A stretch of DNA of 64,000 nt from Chloroflexota bacterium. Its GTDB lineage: Bacteria; Chloroflexota; Dehalococcoidia; Bin125. The notes beneath the pieces were generated by a model. It did not search any database. It saw only the letters and a program-made list of their open reading frames with translations, and had not been told where the DNA came from. Positions 25,918-35,435 of this stretch are shown piece after piece (within the stretch, counting starts at the first letter, position 1; each line of letters opens with the position of its first letter). Both the position numbers and the translations under genes were made by a program. Location: NCBI GenBank assembly GCA_028875225.1, contig JAPPFB010000002.1, positions 62,001-126,000 on the forward strand, written 5' to 3'.

Positions 25918-26175
25918 TCAGTCCGCAACGGCCAGAATCCGCAGTAGTCTCACGACCTCGTTGGCGTGGTCCAACTCATACACCAGTGTGATTGGACCAT
26001 TTCTCAGCTCACGCACATCGAGGTCCGGTCGCGAGTAACCCGAAGAGGAAACACCCATCAACCACCGATTGTGAGGGAAACTGCCGATCAACTTCCGTGT
26101 TGGAGGGATGTTCTGTGGCAGCAGGGCCTGGAAGTCAGCGAATGCCTGGTCGCTGTACTCAATCCGAAACGGCAT
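25918..26175 (-). CDS. RelE/ParE-like toxin-family protein
   Basis: This 85-residue protein has the short beta-rich layout of the RelE/ParE superfamily: YSDQAFADFQAL at the N-terminus and RELRNGPITLVYELDHANEVVRLLRI at the C-terminus. Catalytic residues of RelE-type nucleases cannot be confirmed. Its start overlaps the upstream ORF by 17 bp, typical of an antitoxin-toxin pair. It lies between unrelated genes, inside the split arginine region. Confidence 0.55.
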   Translation of the reverse strand: MPFRIEYSDQAFADFQALLPQNIPPTRKLIGSFPHNRWLMGVSSSGYSRPDLDVRELRNGPITLVYELDHANEVVRLLRILAVAD

Positions 26176-26515
26176 GCTGTTCGGAGTATCGCTCCAAGAA
26201 CCTCAACACCTCAGCTTCGGTTGGCAGCCCCAGGGAATCCGCAAGTTCTTCGCGAGGTTCGCCAAACTGCTCGAGTATCTCGTCGTCGCTCATCCCGAGA
26301 TGATCGAGCAATCTATCGGCAGTCATTCCCATCGAGCACATCAGGTCGTGGTCAGAAATGCCGCCTTGCGCCGACCGTGGGAGCAGAGCCTGGATGCGCT
26401 GGATTTCATCCCATGAGTCCGCGTCATACCATGCTTCTCCGACCTGAACCGGTGGACGGCTCGATGGATCGCGCCCAGGCAGAATCCATGGCTTTGTTGG
26501 GGTTGGCTCGGTCAT
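26159..26515 (-). CDS. Putative antitoxin or partner of the RelE/ParE-like protein
   Basis: This 118-residue acidic protein has a Pro-rich N-terminus. Its C-terminal half has short helices (DHDLMCSMGMTADRLLDHLG, then DDEILEQFG and EVLRFLERYSEQH). The MTADRLLDHLGMSDDEIL stretch could be a small helical repeat or HTH-like fold, but no known antitoxin DNA-binding domain is recognised. Gene order (antitoxin first, 17-bp overlap with the downstream toxin-like gene) is the main argument. Confidence 0.45.
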   Translation of the reverse strand: MTEPTPTKPWILPGRDPSSRPPVQVGEAWYDADSWDEIQRIQALLPRSAQGGISDHDLMCSMGMTADRLLDHLGMSDDEILEQFGEPREELADSLGLPTEAEVLRFLERYSEQHAVSD

Positions 26516-26545
26516 TGACTCAGCCTAGTTGATCGAATGGATCTA

Positions 26546-27763
26546 CTACGTCACGTAGTCCGCGTTGAAACGGACATACTCCTCGGTCAGATCGCAGCCC
26601 CAGGCGGTGGCTTCGGCGTCTCCCTGGCCGAGATCCATTCTGAGGAAGACCTCCTCGCCCTGCGTCTTCTCCGAGGCCTCAGCCTCGGGCACGCCGGTGG
26701 CGGTGCCGTCGAACACACACAGGTCGGAGATCCAGATGCGCACCCGGTCGAGGTCGTAGGGAACGCCGGCGCGACCGGCGGCCATCAGGATCCGGCCCCA
26801 GTTCGGGTCGTACTTGCTCAAGGCGGCCTTGAGTAATGGAGACACTGCGATCGTACGGCCCACGTCGCGCGCGTCGTTCCAGGACTTCGCTCCCGAGACC
26901 GTGATCGCAATCCGCTTGGTCGCGCCCTCGCCGTCGCGAGCCATCATCCTTGCCAACGCCGTCGACACCTCCAGCAAAGCAGCACCGAATGCTTCAAGCG
27001 CCGCATCGGTGAGCGGCTCTCCTCCGGCAGCCCCGTTCGCCAGGATCACCGACGAGTCGTTGGTCGACGTATCCCCATCGACCGTGACCATGTTGAACGA
27101 TCGATCCATGGCGAAGCGGAAGCAGGAGTCCAGCGCGCCGGCAGCGACCGGCGCATCCGTGGTGAAGAAGGCCAGCATCGTGGCCATGTCGGGATGGATC
27201 ATGCCCGCGCCCTTGGCGCAGCCGCCCACGGTGTAGCTGACGCCGTTGGCTTCGAACGTCGCCACCGCTTCCTTCTGGAAGGTGTCGGTGGTCATGATCG
27301 AACGGGCGAAATCCGCGCCACCGTCGGACGCCGGCGCGAGCTGTGGGATCGCGGATCGCAACAGGTCCATGGGCAGGTAGTGCCCGATGATCCCGGTCGA
27401 GTTGACGAACACGTCGTCGGCCTCGCAGCCGATCAACGAGGCCGCCAGCTGCGTCATTTCGCGGGCATCGGCGAGGCCTTGCTCGCCGGTCGCGCAATTG
27501 GCGTTGCCGGAGTTGACGACGACCGCCCGCAGCGATCCATTTGCCGTATGCGCCTGGCTGATGTGTACCGGCGCCGCCGTGCTCTGGTTCTGGGTGTAAA
27601 CGGCCGCTGCCGTCGCCGGGCGATCCGAAACCAGCAGCGCCAGATCGGGCAGTCCCGACTCCTTGATCCCGGCGGTGAAGCCGCATGCCGAGAACCCCTG
27701 CGCTCCGGTGACAGCTCCCTCAGCGTCGGGATTGGCTCCCAGCGCATCATGTGTGCCGCTCAT
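26546..27763 (-). CDS. argJ: bifunctional glutamate N-acetyltransferase/ornithine acetyltransferase
   Basis: This 405-residue precursor cleaves itself before the nucleophile Thr in HPDMATMLAF to give alpha and beta chains. KGAGMIHP and the N-terminal GFSACGFTAGIK also fit. It recycles the acetyl group from acetylornithine to glutamate. The ATG (27763) overlaps the argC stop by four bases, so argC and argJ are translationally coupled. A cyclic acetyl pathway is implied; no separate argA or argE is in the window. Confidence 0.95.
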   Translation of the reverse strand: MSGTHDALGANPDAEGAVTGAQGFSACGFTAGIKESGLPDLALLVSDRPATAAAVYTQNQSTAAPVHISQAHTANGSLRAVVVNSGNANCATGEQGLADAREMTQLAASLIGCEADDVFVNSTGIIGHYLPMDLLRSAIPQLAPASDGGADFARSIMTTDTFQKEAVATFEANGVSYTVGGCAKGAGMIHPDMATMLAFFTTDAPVAAGALDSCFRFAMDRSFNMVTVDGDTSTNDSSVILANGAAGGEPLTDAALEAFGAALLEVSTALARMMARDGEGATKRIAITVSGAKSWNDARDVGRTIAVSPLLKAALSKYDPNWGRILMAAGRAGVPYDLDRVRIWISDLCVFDGTATGVPEAEASEKTQGEEVFLRMDLGQGDAEATAWGCDLTEEYVRFNADYVT

Positions 27764-28833
27764 GGGTACACGCCGATCTTGCTCAGCCCCAGTTCTTCGG
27801 GCAAACCGAACATCAGGTTGAAGCACTGAACGGCAGCGCCGGCGGTGCCCTTGACCAGGTTGTCAATCGCGCTGATCACCATCACCTCGCCGGTCATTGG
27901 GTCGACCGTCGGATAGACGATGCAGGCGTTCGAGCCTAGCGTTTGCTTGGTGGAGGGCGCGCTCGGTGCGACATGCACGAACGGTTCGTCCTCGTAGTAG
28001 GACTCGTAGACGTCCCGCAGGGCTTCACACCGCTCTTCCGAGTTCTCCGGCAGCGACCCTTCGGCGATCGACGGATAGCAGGTCGCCAGGATGCCCCTTG
28101 TCATCGGTACGAGGTGCGGAACAAAGGTGACGCTTAGCTCAGAATCGCCCTCTGCGCCGTCCTGCAACGTCGAGAGTTCCTGAACCATCTCCGGTTGATG
28201 CCGATGACCACTCAGGCCATAGGCGGAGAAGTTGGAATCAACCTCAGAGAAATGAGACGTGATCTTCAGCGCGCGACCCGCACCGGAAACGCCGGACTTG
28301 GCGTCGACGACCGTGCGGCCGTCCAGCCAACCCTTCGCGGCCAGGGGCGCTAGCGCCAGAATAGCCGAGGTCGGGTAGCAACCCGGCACGCCGACCAGCC
28401 GCGACTCGGCGATCGCGTCGCGGTGCAGCTCGGGCAGGCCGTACACCGACTCGGGCAGCAAATGCGGCGACGGATGTTCGCCGTACCACTGCTCATAGGT
28501 CTCTTCGTCGTAGAGGCGAAAGTCCGCTGATGCATCGATCACCGGTGTGCCGCCCTCGATAAAGGGGGTGAGTCGCTCGGCCGCGGCCGCGTGCGGCAGG
28601 CCCGAAAAAATCACGTCGACATCGTCCTCGACCTCGGCCACGATCGGCAGATCGAGCGACCAGAGGTGCGGAAACACCTCGGGCAAACGCTTGCCCACCT
28701 CGGAACGGCCGGTGACGCAGACGATCTCCACACGCGGGTGTTGCGCGAGCAGACGCGCCAACTCCGCTCCGACGTATCCCGTCACGTTGATGATCGCTGC
28801 CCGGATCGGCGATCCGGAGACCGAGGTGCTCAC
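27760..28833 (-). CDS. argC: N-acetyl-gamma-glutamyl-phosphate reductase
   Basis: This 357-residue NADPH-dependent enzyme has an N-terminal Rossmann fold (IINVTGYVGAELARLL), a catalytic Cys in GVPGCYPTSAILALAPL, and VDAKSGVSGAGRA. It reduces the argB product. The start is GTG at 28833 (GTGAGCACC). It is the first gene of the argCJ pair and is divergent from the CoA-transferase at 28935. Confidence 0.95.
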   Translation of the reverse strand: MSTSVSGSPIRAAIINVTGYVGAELARLLAQHPRVEIVCVTGRSEVGKRLPEVFPHLWSLDLPIVAEVEDDVDVIFSGLPHAAAAERLTPFIEGGTPVIDASADFRLYDEETYEQWYGEHPSPHLLPESVYGLPELHRDAIAESRLVGVPGCYPTSAILALAPLAAKGWLDGRTVVDAKSGVSGAGRALKITSHFSEVDSNFSAYGLSGHRHQPEMVQELSTLQDGAEGDSELSVTFVPHLVPMTRGILATCYPSIAEGSLPENSEERCEALRDVYESYYEDEPFVHVAPSAPSTKQTLGSNACIVYPTVDPMTGEVMVISAIDNLVKGTAGAAVQCFNLMFGLPEELGLSKIGVYP

Positions 28834-28899
28834 AACCTGTTCCGTTCAACTGCGGCACTGTTGCCGACTCGTCCGTCAGAAAAGAAGAAGATACACGGA

Positions 28900-28927
28900 T
28901 TGTCATCCGCCCCACCTGTCGTACTGT
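28900..28927 (+). promoter_or_regulatory. Candidate promoter TTGTCA-16-TACTGT for the CoA-transferase cluster
   Basis: A -35-like TTGTCA (28900-28905) and a -10-like TACTGT (28922-28927) are spaced by 16 bp. The ATG at 28935 lies seven bases after the -10, with no ribosome site, so the mRNA is probably leaderless. Confidence 0.45.
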
Positions 28928-28934
28928 ATTGACT

Positions 28935-30125
28935 ATGTCCCAGTTGTCGCCGAGCGGTGCGTTGAGTCCGTACCGAGTCATCGATCTGACAGCCGAAATC
29001 GGCGGTCTCTCGACGATGGTCCTGTCTGGACTCGGCGCCGAGGTCATCCGCGTCGAACCGCCCGCTGGCCATCCGACCAGGCAACGCGGCCCGATGCTGC
29101 GGGACGACGAGACCTCATCCCTGTACTGGGCCCAGATGAACGCCGGCAAGCGGTCAACCACGCTCGACCTTGAGGATGAACGCGACCGCGAGCGACTGCG
29201 CGGTCTGTGCGAGACGGCCGATTTCCTGTTTGAGTCGGACGCGCCGGGCGCGATGGCATCAAAGCGTCTCGGTTACCACGACCTCCGAGATCGGGCGCCG
29301 CAACTGATCTATGTCTCGATCACACCCTTCGGACAGACCGGGCCAAAATCGATGTGGGCCGCCTCCGACCTGATCGGCCACGTCTCCGGCGGTCTGAGTT
29401 CACTCGTCGGAGACCCCGACCGCGCGCCCCTGCGGCCCTCGGTCGAGCAGGCGTACAACATCACCGCTCTGAACGCCGGCTCGGCCGCGATGATCGCTCT
29501 GCATGCCCGACACCTGACCGGCCACGGTCAACATGTCGACGTATCGATGCAGGCGGCCATGGCCAACACGCTGGGCAACGCCCGGCTCTACTACGAAATG
29601 GATGGAATCGTCACTCAGCGCGCCGGCGGCGCCCGCGCCTTCGCTGACCGAGCCACGCGGATCATTTATCCCTGCGCCGACGGCTACGTCGCCTTCGTCC
29701 GGGTTCCGGCCTCGATGATCCGCCTGCACAAATGGATGTCCGCGGAAGGCGCGGACCCCCAGTTCGATGCGGAGCGTTGGGCCGGCATCGCCATCGCCGG
29801 CAACAATCTGCCCAGCGAAGATGAAATCGCCGAACTGGAGACGGAGATCGAGCGGTTCTTTTCCGCGCGCGGAGCGCAGGCGTTGTACGAGTCGGGACAA
29901 CAATTCAACGTGATGATCTGTCCAGTCAACACGATGCAGGACATCGTCGACAGTCCTCAGCTCAACGCGCGCTCGTTTTTCGACGAGGTTGACGACCCAA
30001 ACCTCGGGCGACTCAAGGTTCCCGGAGCGCCGCTGAACATGTCCGCTACGCCCTGGCGGACGAGACCTGCGCCGACGCTCGGACAGGACAATGACCACAT
30101 CCTCGCCCACTCCCACCCCGGCTAG
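28935..30125 (+). CDS. CaiB/BaiF-family (class III) CoA-transferase, atypical active site
   Basis: This 396-residue protein has the family N-terminus YRVIDLTAEIGGLSTMVL, LGAEVIRVEPPAG, MNAGKRSTTLDL and ITPFGQTGP. At the place of the catalytic Asp of formyl-CoA transferase the sequence reads RPSVEQAYNITAL, with no Asp, so the standard glutamyl/aspartyl-anhydride mechanism may not apply. It heads a three-gene cluster with a crotonase and a second CoA-transferase, suggesting activation and degradation of a carboxylic acid. The substrate is unknown. Confidence 0.85.
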   Translation: MSQLSPSGALSPYRVIDLTAEIGGLSTMVLSGLGAEVIRVEPPAGHPTRQRGPMLRDDETSSLYWAQMNAGKRSTTLDLEDERDRERLRGLCETADFLFESDAPGAMASKRLGYHDLRDRAPQLIYVSITPFGQTGPKSMWAASDLIGHVSGGLSSLVGDPDRAPLRPSVEQAYNITALNAGSAAMIALHARHLTGHGQHVDVSMQAAMANTLGNARLYYEMDGIVTQRAGGARAFADRATRIIYPCADGYVAFVRVPASMIRLHKWMSAEGADPQFDAERWAGIAIAGNNLPSEDEIAELETEIERFFSARGAQALYESGQQFNVMICPVNTMQDIVDSPQLNARSFFDEVDDPNLGRLKVPGAPLNMSATPWRTRPAPTLGQDNDHILAHSHPG

Positions 30126-30143
30126 ACACCTGGAGAACATCGC

Positions 30144-30935
30144 ATGACCGATGACCACTTGCTAATCGACCGACGCGACAACGGTGTGGTCGTGGCCACG
30201 CTCAACCGACCCGAGGTGCTCAACGCGCTGTCCCCCCGGATTCGCAGTGGGCTGCGAGAAATGGCCACCGACCTGCGCGGTGATCCCGACGCTCGCGCCC
30301 TGGTGATCACCGGCGCCGGCCGGGGATTCTGCTCGGGCGCCGACCTCTCCAATCGAGACGAGCGCGTCGCCGCTGAGAACGAACCCGGACTCGCATCGAC
30401 CGAACTGCGCTACGGCTTTGCCGCCGAATTGCAACAGCTGGAAATCCCCGTGATCGCCGCCGTCAATGGCGCGGCCGCCGGCGCCGGCATGGCGATCGCC
30501 CTCGCCTGTGACATCCGCCTGATGTCCGACCGCGCCCGCATTCACCCGGGCTTCCTCAAGATTGGACTCGGCCCGGACTGGGCCGCCTCGTGGACGATGA
30601 CCCGCCTCGTCGGACATGCGAAGGCGATGGAACTGTTCTGGACGTCCGATCCGATTGACGCTCAACAAGCCGTCGCAATCGGACTCGCCAACCGCGTGAT
30701 TCCGCACGACGATCTGATGACCGAGACGCTCGCCTTCGCCGATCGACTCGCGAACATGGCGCCGTTCGCGGTCGGGTTGACCAAGCGCGCGATCTATGCC
30801 GCACTGAACAACGACGCCACCCAGCAGGCGCAGCTGGAAGAGCTCTACCAGTCCTGGCTGCGTGGCTCGCTTGACGCCAGAGAAGGTGCGCGCTCGTTTG
30901 TCGAGAAGCGCGACCCTCAGTTTCAGCGGCGCTAG
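30144..30935 (+). CDS. enoyl-CoA hydratase/isomerase (crotonase) family protein
   Basis: This 263-residue protein has the crotonase oxyanion-hole motifs TGAGRGFCSGADLS (53-66) and AVNGAAAGAGMAIALACD. The usual catalytic Glu region reads HPGFLKIGLGPDWAASW, more like isomerase or hydrolase relatives than true hydratase. It lies 18 bp after the first CoA-transferase and 14 bp before the second, so it is very likely in one transcript. Confidence 0.88.
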   Translation: MTDDHLLIDRRDNGVVVATLNRPEVLNALSPRIRSGLREMATDLRGDPDARALVITGAGRGFCSGADLSNRDERVAAENEPGLASTELRYGFAAELQQLEIPVIAAVNGAAAGAGMAIALACDIRLMSDRARIHPGFLKIGLGPDWAASWTMTRLVGHAKAMELFWTSDPIDAQQAVAIGLANRVIPHDDLMTETLAFADRLANMAPFAVGLTKRAIYAALNNDATQQAQLEELYQSWLRGSLDAREGARSFVEKRDPQFQRR

Positions 30936-30949
30936 GGTCGACTGGCCTG

Positions 30950-32194
30950 ATGACCAGCAACGACACTCCCGGCGCACAGGTCTTCGACGGCATCCGGATC
31001 GCCGACTTTGCCTGGGTCGGCGTCGGTCCGAACGCGACGATGCAGATGGCCTTCCATGGAGCCGAAGTCATCCGGGTCGAGTCTTCGCACCGGCCCGATA
31101 CGTTCCGCTCCGGCGGTCCGCGACCGGCCGGCGACAGCTCGCTCGACGCTTCCGCCTACTTCGCCAAGTTCAACCGTGGCAAACGCTCCGTCGCGATCAA
31201 TCTTGGACATCCAAAGGGCGCGGAGGTCGCCAAACGGCTGATCGCCGCCGCCGACATCGTGACCGAATCCTTCGCGCCCGGCTTCATGGAACGCATCGGC
31301 CTGAGTTACGAGGAAGTCCGCAAGATCAAGTCGGATGTGATCATGTGCTCAATGTCGATGGAAGGCCAGACCGGCCCGCACGCGAAGTTCCGCGGCTTCG
31401 GACTCACACTGCAGGCGACCGCCGGTATCACCGGAGTCACCGGCTGGCCCGATCGACCACCGGTCGGCACGGGCGTCGCCTACACCGACTGGGTCGCCAC
31501 TCACATCGGAATCATCGGCATCCTGGCCGCGCTCGACCATCGACGCCGCACTGGCGAGGGTCAGTACATCGACCTCTCCCAGCTTGAAGCCTCGACCCTG
31601 GTCCTGGACGCCGGTGTGATCGACGCCGCCAACACGGGTCGGGTCGCTCAACCCCTCGGCAACCGCGACCTCCGCTATGCGCCCCACGGCGTCTATCCCT
31701 GCGCCGACGACCACACCGGCGGCGACCGCTGGATCGCGATTGCCGTCACCAACGACGACCAGTGGCGTCGCCTGGCGCTGATCATGGACCGTCAGGACTG
31801 GCTGGAGTCGGAGGAGCTCTGCCACGCCGCGGGACGTCTGGCCGAGCAGGACCAACTCGACCACGGGATCACTCGCTGGACTTCTGAACAGACCGTCGCC
31901 GAGGTCGAACAACTGCTCCAAGCGGTGGGAGTTCCCGCGCACCGAGCGTCAAATGTGCGCGACGCACACGAAGACCCACAACTCGCGCACCGCAATCACT
32001 GGTGGCCCAGCGACCATCCCGTCATCGGAGAGATGTCCTACGAGAGTCCGGCCTGGAGGCTGAGCGACACGCCGCCGCCGATGCCAGCGCCGTCCCCACT
32101 CCTCGGCGAGGATTCCGAGTACGTCTACCGAAAGTTGTGCGGCTACTCAGAGGAGGAGTTCCAACAGCTGATCGTCGACGGCGTGGTTGAGTAA
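30950..32194 (+). CDS. CaiB/BaiF-family (class III) CoA-transferase
   Basis: This 414-residue protein has FDGIRIADFAWVGVGPNATMQ, GAEVIRVESSHRPD, FNRGKRSVAINL and ALDHRRRTGEGQYIDLSQLEA. The region of the catalytic Asp reads VGTGVAYTDWVATHIG and keeps an Asp, unlike its partner at 28935. Together with the crotonase it may form a CoA-ester cycle in which one protein is catalytic and the other regulatory or differently specific; that is inference. Confidence 0.88.
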   Translation: MTSNDTPGAQVFDGIRIADFAWVGVGPNATMQMAFHGAEVIRVESSHRPDTFRSGGPRPAGDSSLDASAYFAKFNRGKRSVAINLGHPKGAEVAKRLIAAADIVTESFAPGFMERIGLSYEEVRKIKSDVIMCSMSMEGQTGPHAKFRGFGLTLQATAGITGVTGWPDRPPVGTGVAYTDWVATHIGIIGILAALDHRRRTGEGQYIDLSQLEASTLVLDAGVIDAANTGRVAQPLGNRDLRYAPHGVYPCADDHTGGDRWIAIAVTNDDQWRRLALIMDRQDWLESEELCHAAGRLAEQDQLDHGITRWTSEQTVAEVEQLLQAVGVPAHRASNVRDAHEDPQLAHRNHWWPSDHPVIGEMSYESPAWRLSDTPPPMPAPSPLLGEDSEYVYRKLCGYSEEEFQQLIVDGVVE

Positions 32195-32246
32195 CGCACG
32201 TACGCCTCACTTCCGCTTCAGAATCCTCCGCCACAGTCAGTGCTAC

Positions 32247-32399
32247 GTCATTCCCGCGCAGGCGGGAATCCATCCAGAACGACCGGCGCACGCCATTCTG
32301 GACTTCGCGACTTCTCAGCCGTCGGACGACAGGAATCACAAGATTCCGTGGTGGACACGATCTTCTCGGTGAATGGATTCCCGCCTGCGCGGGAATGAC
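32247..32399. mobile_element. 153-bp MITE-like element with perfect 27-bp terminal inverted repeats
   Basis: The left end (32247-32273) begins GTCATTCCCGCGCAGG and ends GGGAATCCAT. The right end (32373-32399) is its exact reverse complement. Each end is itself palindromic, as in the REPIN-like family. The 99-bp interior has no ORF. It fills most of the 216-bp gap 32195-32410 between convergent genes. Confidence 0.65.
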
Positions 32400-32410
32400 A
32401 GGATCCGACT

Positions 32411-33994
32411 CTACGGCACCGACCGTCCAGCAAGCACACCAGTGGGCCGACCGCCATCGACCGCGATTTGCCCATTCACAACCACGTATGGAATCCCCGC
32501 CGGCGGCGTCCGGGGATCGTTGAAGTCAGCGGTATCGATCACCGAATCGGCGTCAAACACGACCAGATCCGCATACTTCCCTTCTGCAACCACACCCCGA
32601 TCGGTTAATCCAAACCGGCCCGCCGGCAGCGATGTCATTCCCCGTACCAGGTGCGCCAGCGAGACGCCCGTTCGCCGACGCAGCCGACCGACGATTCTGG
32701 GAAACGTCCCGTAGGCGCGAGGATGCGGCACGCCCTCGTCGAACGGGATTCCGTCCGAGCCGACCATGTAGTCGTCGCGCGAAAGCAGGGCAATCACATC
32801 CGCCTCGACCTGCCGCGCGATCGCCGGACTGGCCGGCATGGCGTCGCGGAAGCCGACCTGCAGACCCGACTCGCGCATCACCTTCAGCGTCAGGTCCGAG
32901 ACCGACATGTCCATCCGCACGGCAGCGTCTGCGAACGACAGACCTTCGAGGTGTTTCAGGTGATCCGCGCCAATCCAGGTGAACGTGGCCGCGTCGTTGC
33001 GTCCGGGGAAGAGATTCTCCAGCGAGTCGACCAGTCGGTCGTGCCAGGCCGGATCACCGAGACGCGCCAGCAACCGATCGATGCCTCCGACGTGGCACTC
33101 ACCCCGCAGGAAGTAGCCGGGCACCGTCGCTGCAGCCGCGTAGGGGTAGCACTCGAGCGTCACATCGACGCCGTCGGCCTTGGCCCGGTCGACTTCCGAC
33201 ATGATCGAGTCAATGTCTCCGGCGTTGCTGGGAAAGGTGCGGTAGTGCGAGATGTGCACCTTGACCCCGCTGCGCCGGCCGATGTTCATCGCCTCGACGA
33301 TGCCCGAGCCGCCGGGCGCGCGGTCGTCGTTGTGGTTGCGGATGTGCGTCACATAGACACCGTCGTAGCGCGCGACGACTTTGTTCAGCGCCACCAGTTC
33401 GTCGGTGTTCGAGTAGGAGTTCGGATAGTAGGACAGCCCGGTCGAAAACCCCGTCGCGCCCTGCTCCATCGCCTCAGCGACCATCCGCTCCGCGGTGGCG
33501 AGCCCCTCGCCCTCGAGCGGCACGTCCTCAAAGCCGACGCTCTCCAGCCGGACCGGACCATGCGGCGCCTGCACCGCGACGTTGCAGCCCTTGCCCTCGT
33601 AGTGCGAGCGAAACGCCGCCATCGTCGACATATCCAGATCCACTGGCGGTGGACCGTACAGGCCCGCGATGTATCGGCCGTACGAGTCAAGATTCTCGGC
33701 GGAGAGCAGTGCGTACGAGAGCCCGTCCTGGGTGATGAACTCCGTTGTCACGCCTTGCAACAACCCGTGCGCATGGACCGGATCACGCAGCAACACGCCG
33801 TCCGAATGGGCGTGCGTATCGATGAACCCGGGCGAGACCGTCAGTCCCGTCGCGTCGATCTCCCGCTGCGCCGACATGCCGGACAGATCGCCAACCGCGC
33901 TGATCCGATCCCCGTCAACCGCGACATCGGCGGTGAAGCCTGCCGCCCCGGTCCCATCGACGACCGTGCCGCCGCAAAGGATGAGGTCAGCCAT
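32411..33994 (-). CDS. N-acyl-D-amino-acid deacylase/D-aminoacylase family amidohydrolase
   Basis: This 527-residue protein has the small beta-sandwich ends of urease-type amidohydrolases (LILCGGTVVDGTG at the start, GKYADLVVFDAD at the end). The barrel contains metal ligands in GFIDTHAHSDG and VYVTHIRNHND, and GSDGIPFDEGVPHPRAYGTF, the catalytic Asp segment of D-aminoacylases. It would release D-amino acids from N-acyl derivatives. ATG 33994 overlaps the CotH stop by eight bases. Confidence 0.87.
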   Translation of the reverse strand: MADLILCGGTVVDGTGAAGFTADVAVDGDRISAVGDLSGMSAQREIDATGLTVSPGFIDTHAHSDGVLLRDPVHAHGLLQGVTTEFITQDGLSYALLSAENLDSYGRYIAGLYGPPPVDLDMSTMAAFRSHYEGKGCNVAVQAPHGPVRLESVGFEDVPLEGEGLATAERMVAEAMEQGATGFSTGLSYYPNSYSNTDELVALNKVVARYDGVYVTHIRNHNDDRAPGGSGIVEAMNIGRRSGVKVHISHYRTFPSNAGDIDSIMSEVDRAKADGVDVTLECYPYAAAATVPGYFLRGECHVGGIDRLLARLGDPAWHDRLVDSLENLFPGRNDAATFTWIGADHLKHLEGLSFADAAVRMDMSVSDLTLKVMRESGLQVGFRDAMPASPAIARQVEADVIALLSRDDYMVGSDGIPFDEGVPHPRAYGTFPRIVGRLRRRTGVSLAHLVRGMTSLPAGRFGLTDRGVVAEGKYADLVVFDADSVIDTADFNDPRTPPAGIPYVVVNGQIAVDGGRPTGVLAGRSVP

Positions 33995-35387
33995 CGCCCG
34001 GAGCCTTTCCGCTGGAGTCCCAGGCCGCAATCTTGTCGGCAATGTACTGCCAACGGTCGTCGATCTCGTCATGCAGCAGCTTCACTGCTGCGCGCCACTT
34101 GATCTCCCCCGGACCCTTGTCGTCGGCCAGCACATGCGGCTCGATCAGCTCAGCGATCGAGTCGACTCGTTCATGCATCTGCTCGAGCGTGACGACATCC
34201 CGCATCAGCTCGCGCGACGCCTCGATGTAGCGTTCCCAACCCTGCGTCGCCAGCGCGTGAATGACTGCATTGCAGTGCGGCGCGCGGGCGTCGATGTCCC
34301 AGAACACTTTGCGCAAGCGGCAGCTGCGCTCCAGCTCATCCCAGTCGGGCATCTCGTAGTACGAACGGATCGGGCTGGGCGAGCGCCAGCTGTTTTCCAC
34401 GTCCCAGGGAATCAGGCTGAACGCTCCCGACAGCGCATCTTCGTACCAGAAGTAGTTGTGATTGCCGCAGACCGGCACGCAGTACCAGGCCACGATCCCG
34501 TCCCAGTTGTCGGTCAGGCGGTCTGCGGCCAGGTAACCGTAGAGCTCGTCCAGATCCTGGATGTAGTCCTCCAGCACGGCGAACACCGCCGCGGGCGGAT
34601 CGTCCGACTGCTCCGCTTCGTTCAGCGCCGCCGAGAACTCGCGCAGGCCCGACGGATCTTCGGGACCCCGCCTGATCGCCCCCTCAATCGTCTCGCTGAA
34701 TGCCGGCAACCGCTCAATGTTGCCCGGCCAGATCTCCTTGTAGAGCACGCCCCGGCCGCCGTCGCGGAAGCGATCAGCAATGAATCGATCGTCGATATCT
34801 TCGGACAACGTGTACAGACCAAGCGGCTCGCCGTTGAGGCGCAGCAGCGCGAAGACCGAGCGCGGCGCCGCTACCCCGGCGTCGCGGAACACCTGATAGG
34901 TCAGCACCTCGCGCATCTGCGCGTCGTCGCTGTTCATCTGGTGGAAGTTAAGCCGCTTCAAACCATGGAAGCGCAGCGACGGCTCGTAGTGGTTGAACTT
35001 CAACTTCCAGGCCAGCTTGTCGCAGGTGTTCACGCCGGTGAAGAAGCACTGCCGCAGCACGCCGAAAAAGCCTTTGTAACGAACGCCGATCGGCCCGTAG
35101 CGTTTGCCGTCGATGATCACCGCGCCCTCGACGTACTGCTCGGCGGTCGGATTGGCGTCGAGCTTCGCCTGCTCAGCTTCGCCGAGCTGAATGTCGTAGA
35201 CCCGAACCGTGCTCAGGTCAAAGACGATGTTGAAGGGATCGCTGCGCTGTTGATCGACGCCAATTGTCGTCTCCGCCGCCCTCGAGGGCACGCGCGGAGC
35301 CGAAGCGTTGCCCGTGGTCGCGATGACGACGCCGGCGACAATCACGGCGACCGCCAGGACCAGCGCCAGCGCCGACCGCTTGTTCAC
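33987..35387 (-). CDS. Secreted CotH-kinase-family protein
   Basis: This 466-residue protein has an N-terminal signal/anchor (ALALVLAVAVIVAGVVIA). The CotH fold shows GPIGVRYKGFFG, LKFNHYEPSLRFHGLKRLNF, LYTLSEDIDDRFI, and the kinase-like core DNWDG...NHNYFWYEDALSG and FSLIPWDVENSW, where Asp and Asn residues would bind ATP-metal. CotH proteins phosphorylate spore-coat or other surface proteins. The start is GTG with GGAGG five bases upstream. It is divergent from the VTC and DUF4956 genes; these three families often travel together. Confidence 0.87.
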   Translation of the reverse strand: MNKRSALALVLAVAVIVAGVVIATTGNASAPRVPSRAAETTIGVDQQRSDPFNIVFDLSTVRVYDIQLGEAEQAKLDANPTAEQYVEGAVIIDGKRYGPIGVRYKGFFGVLRQCFFTGVNTCDKLAWKLKFNHYEPSLRFHGLKRLNFHQMNSDDAQMREVLTYQVFRDAGVAAPRSVFALLRLNGEPLGLYTLSEDIDDRFIADRFRDGGRGVLYKEIWPGNIERLPAFSETIEGAIRRGPEDPSGLREFSAALNEAEQSDDPPAAVFAVLEDYIQDLDELYGYLAADRLTDNWDGIVAWYCVPVCGNHNYFWYEDALSGAFSLIPWDVENSWRSPSPIRSYYEMPDWDELERSCRLRKVFWDIDARAPHCNAVIHALATQGWERYIEASRELMRDVVTLEQMHERVDSIAELIEPHVLADDKGPGEIKWRAAVKLLHDEIDDRWQYIADKIAAWDSSGKAPGDG

Positions 35388-35435
35388 CGCGCCTCCGGGG
35401 CCGCATGACCCGCATGTGCCGCGTCAACGACGGGA

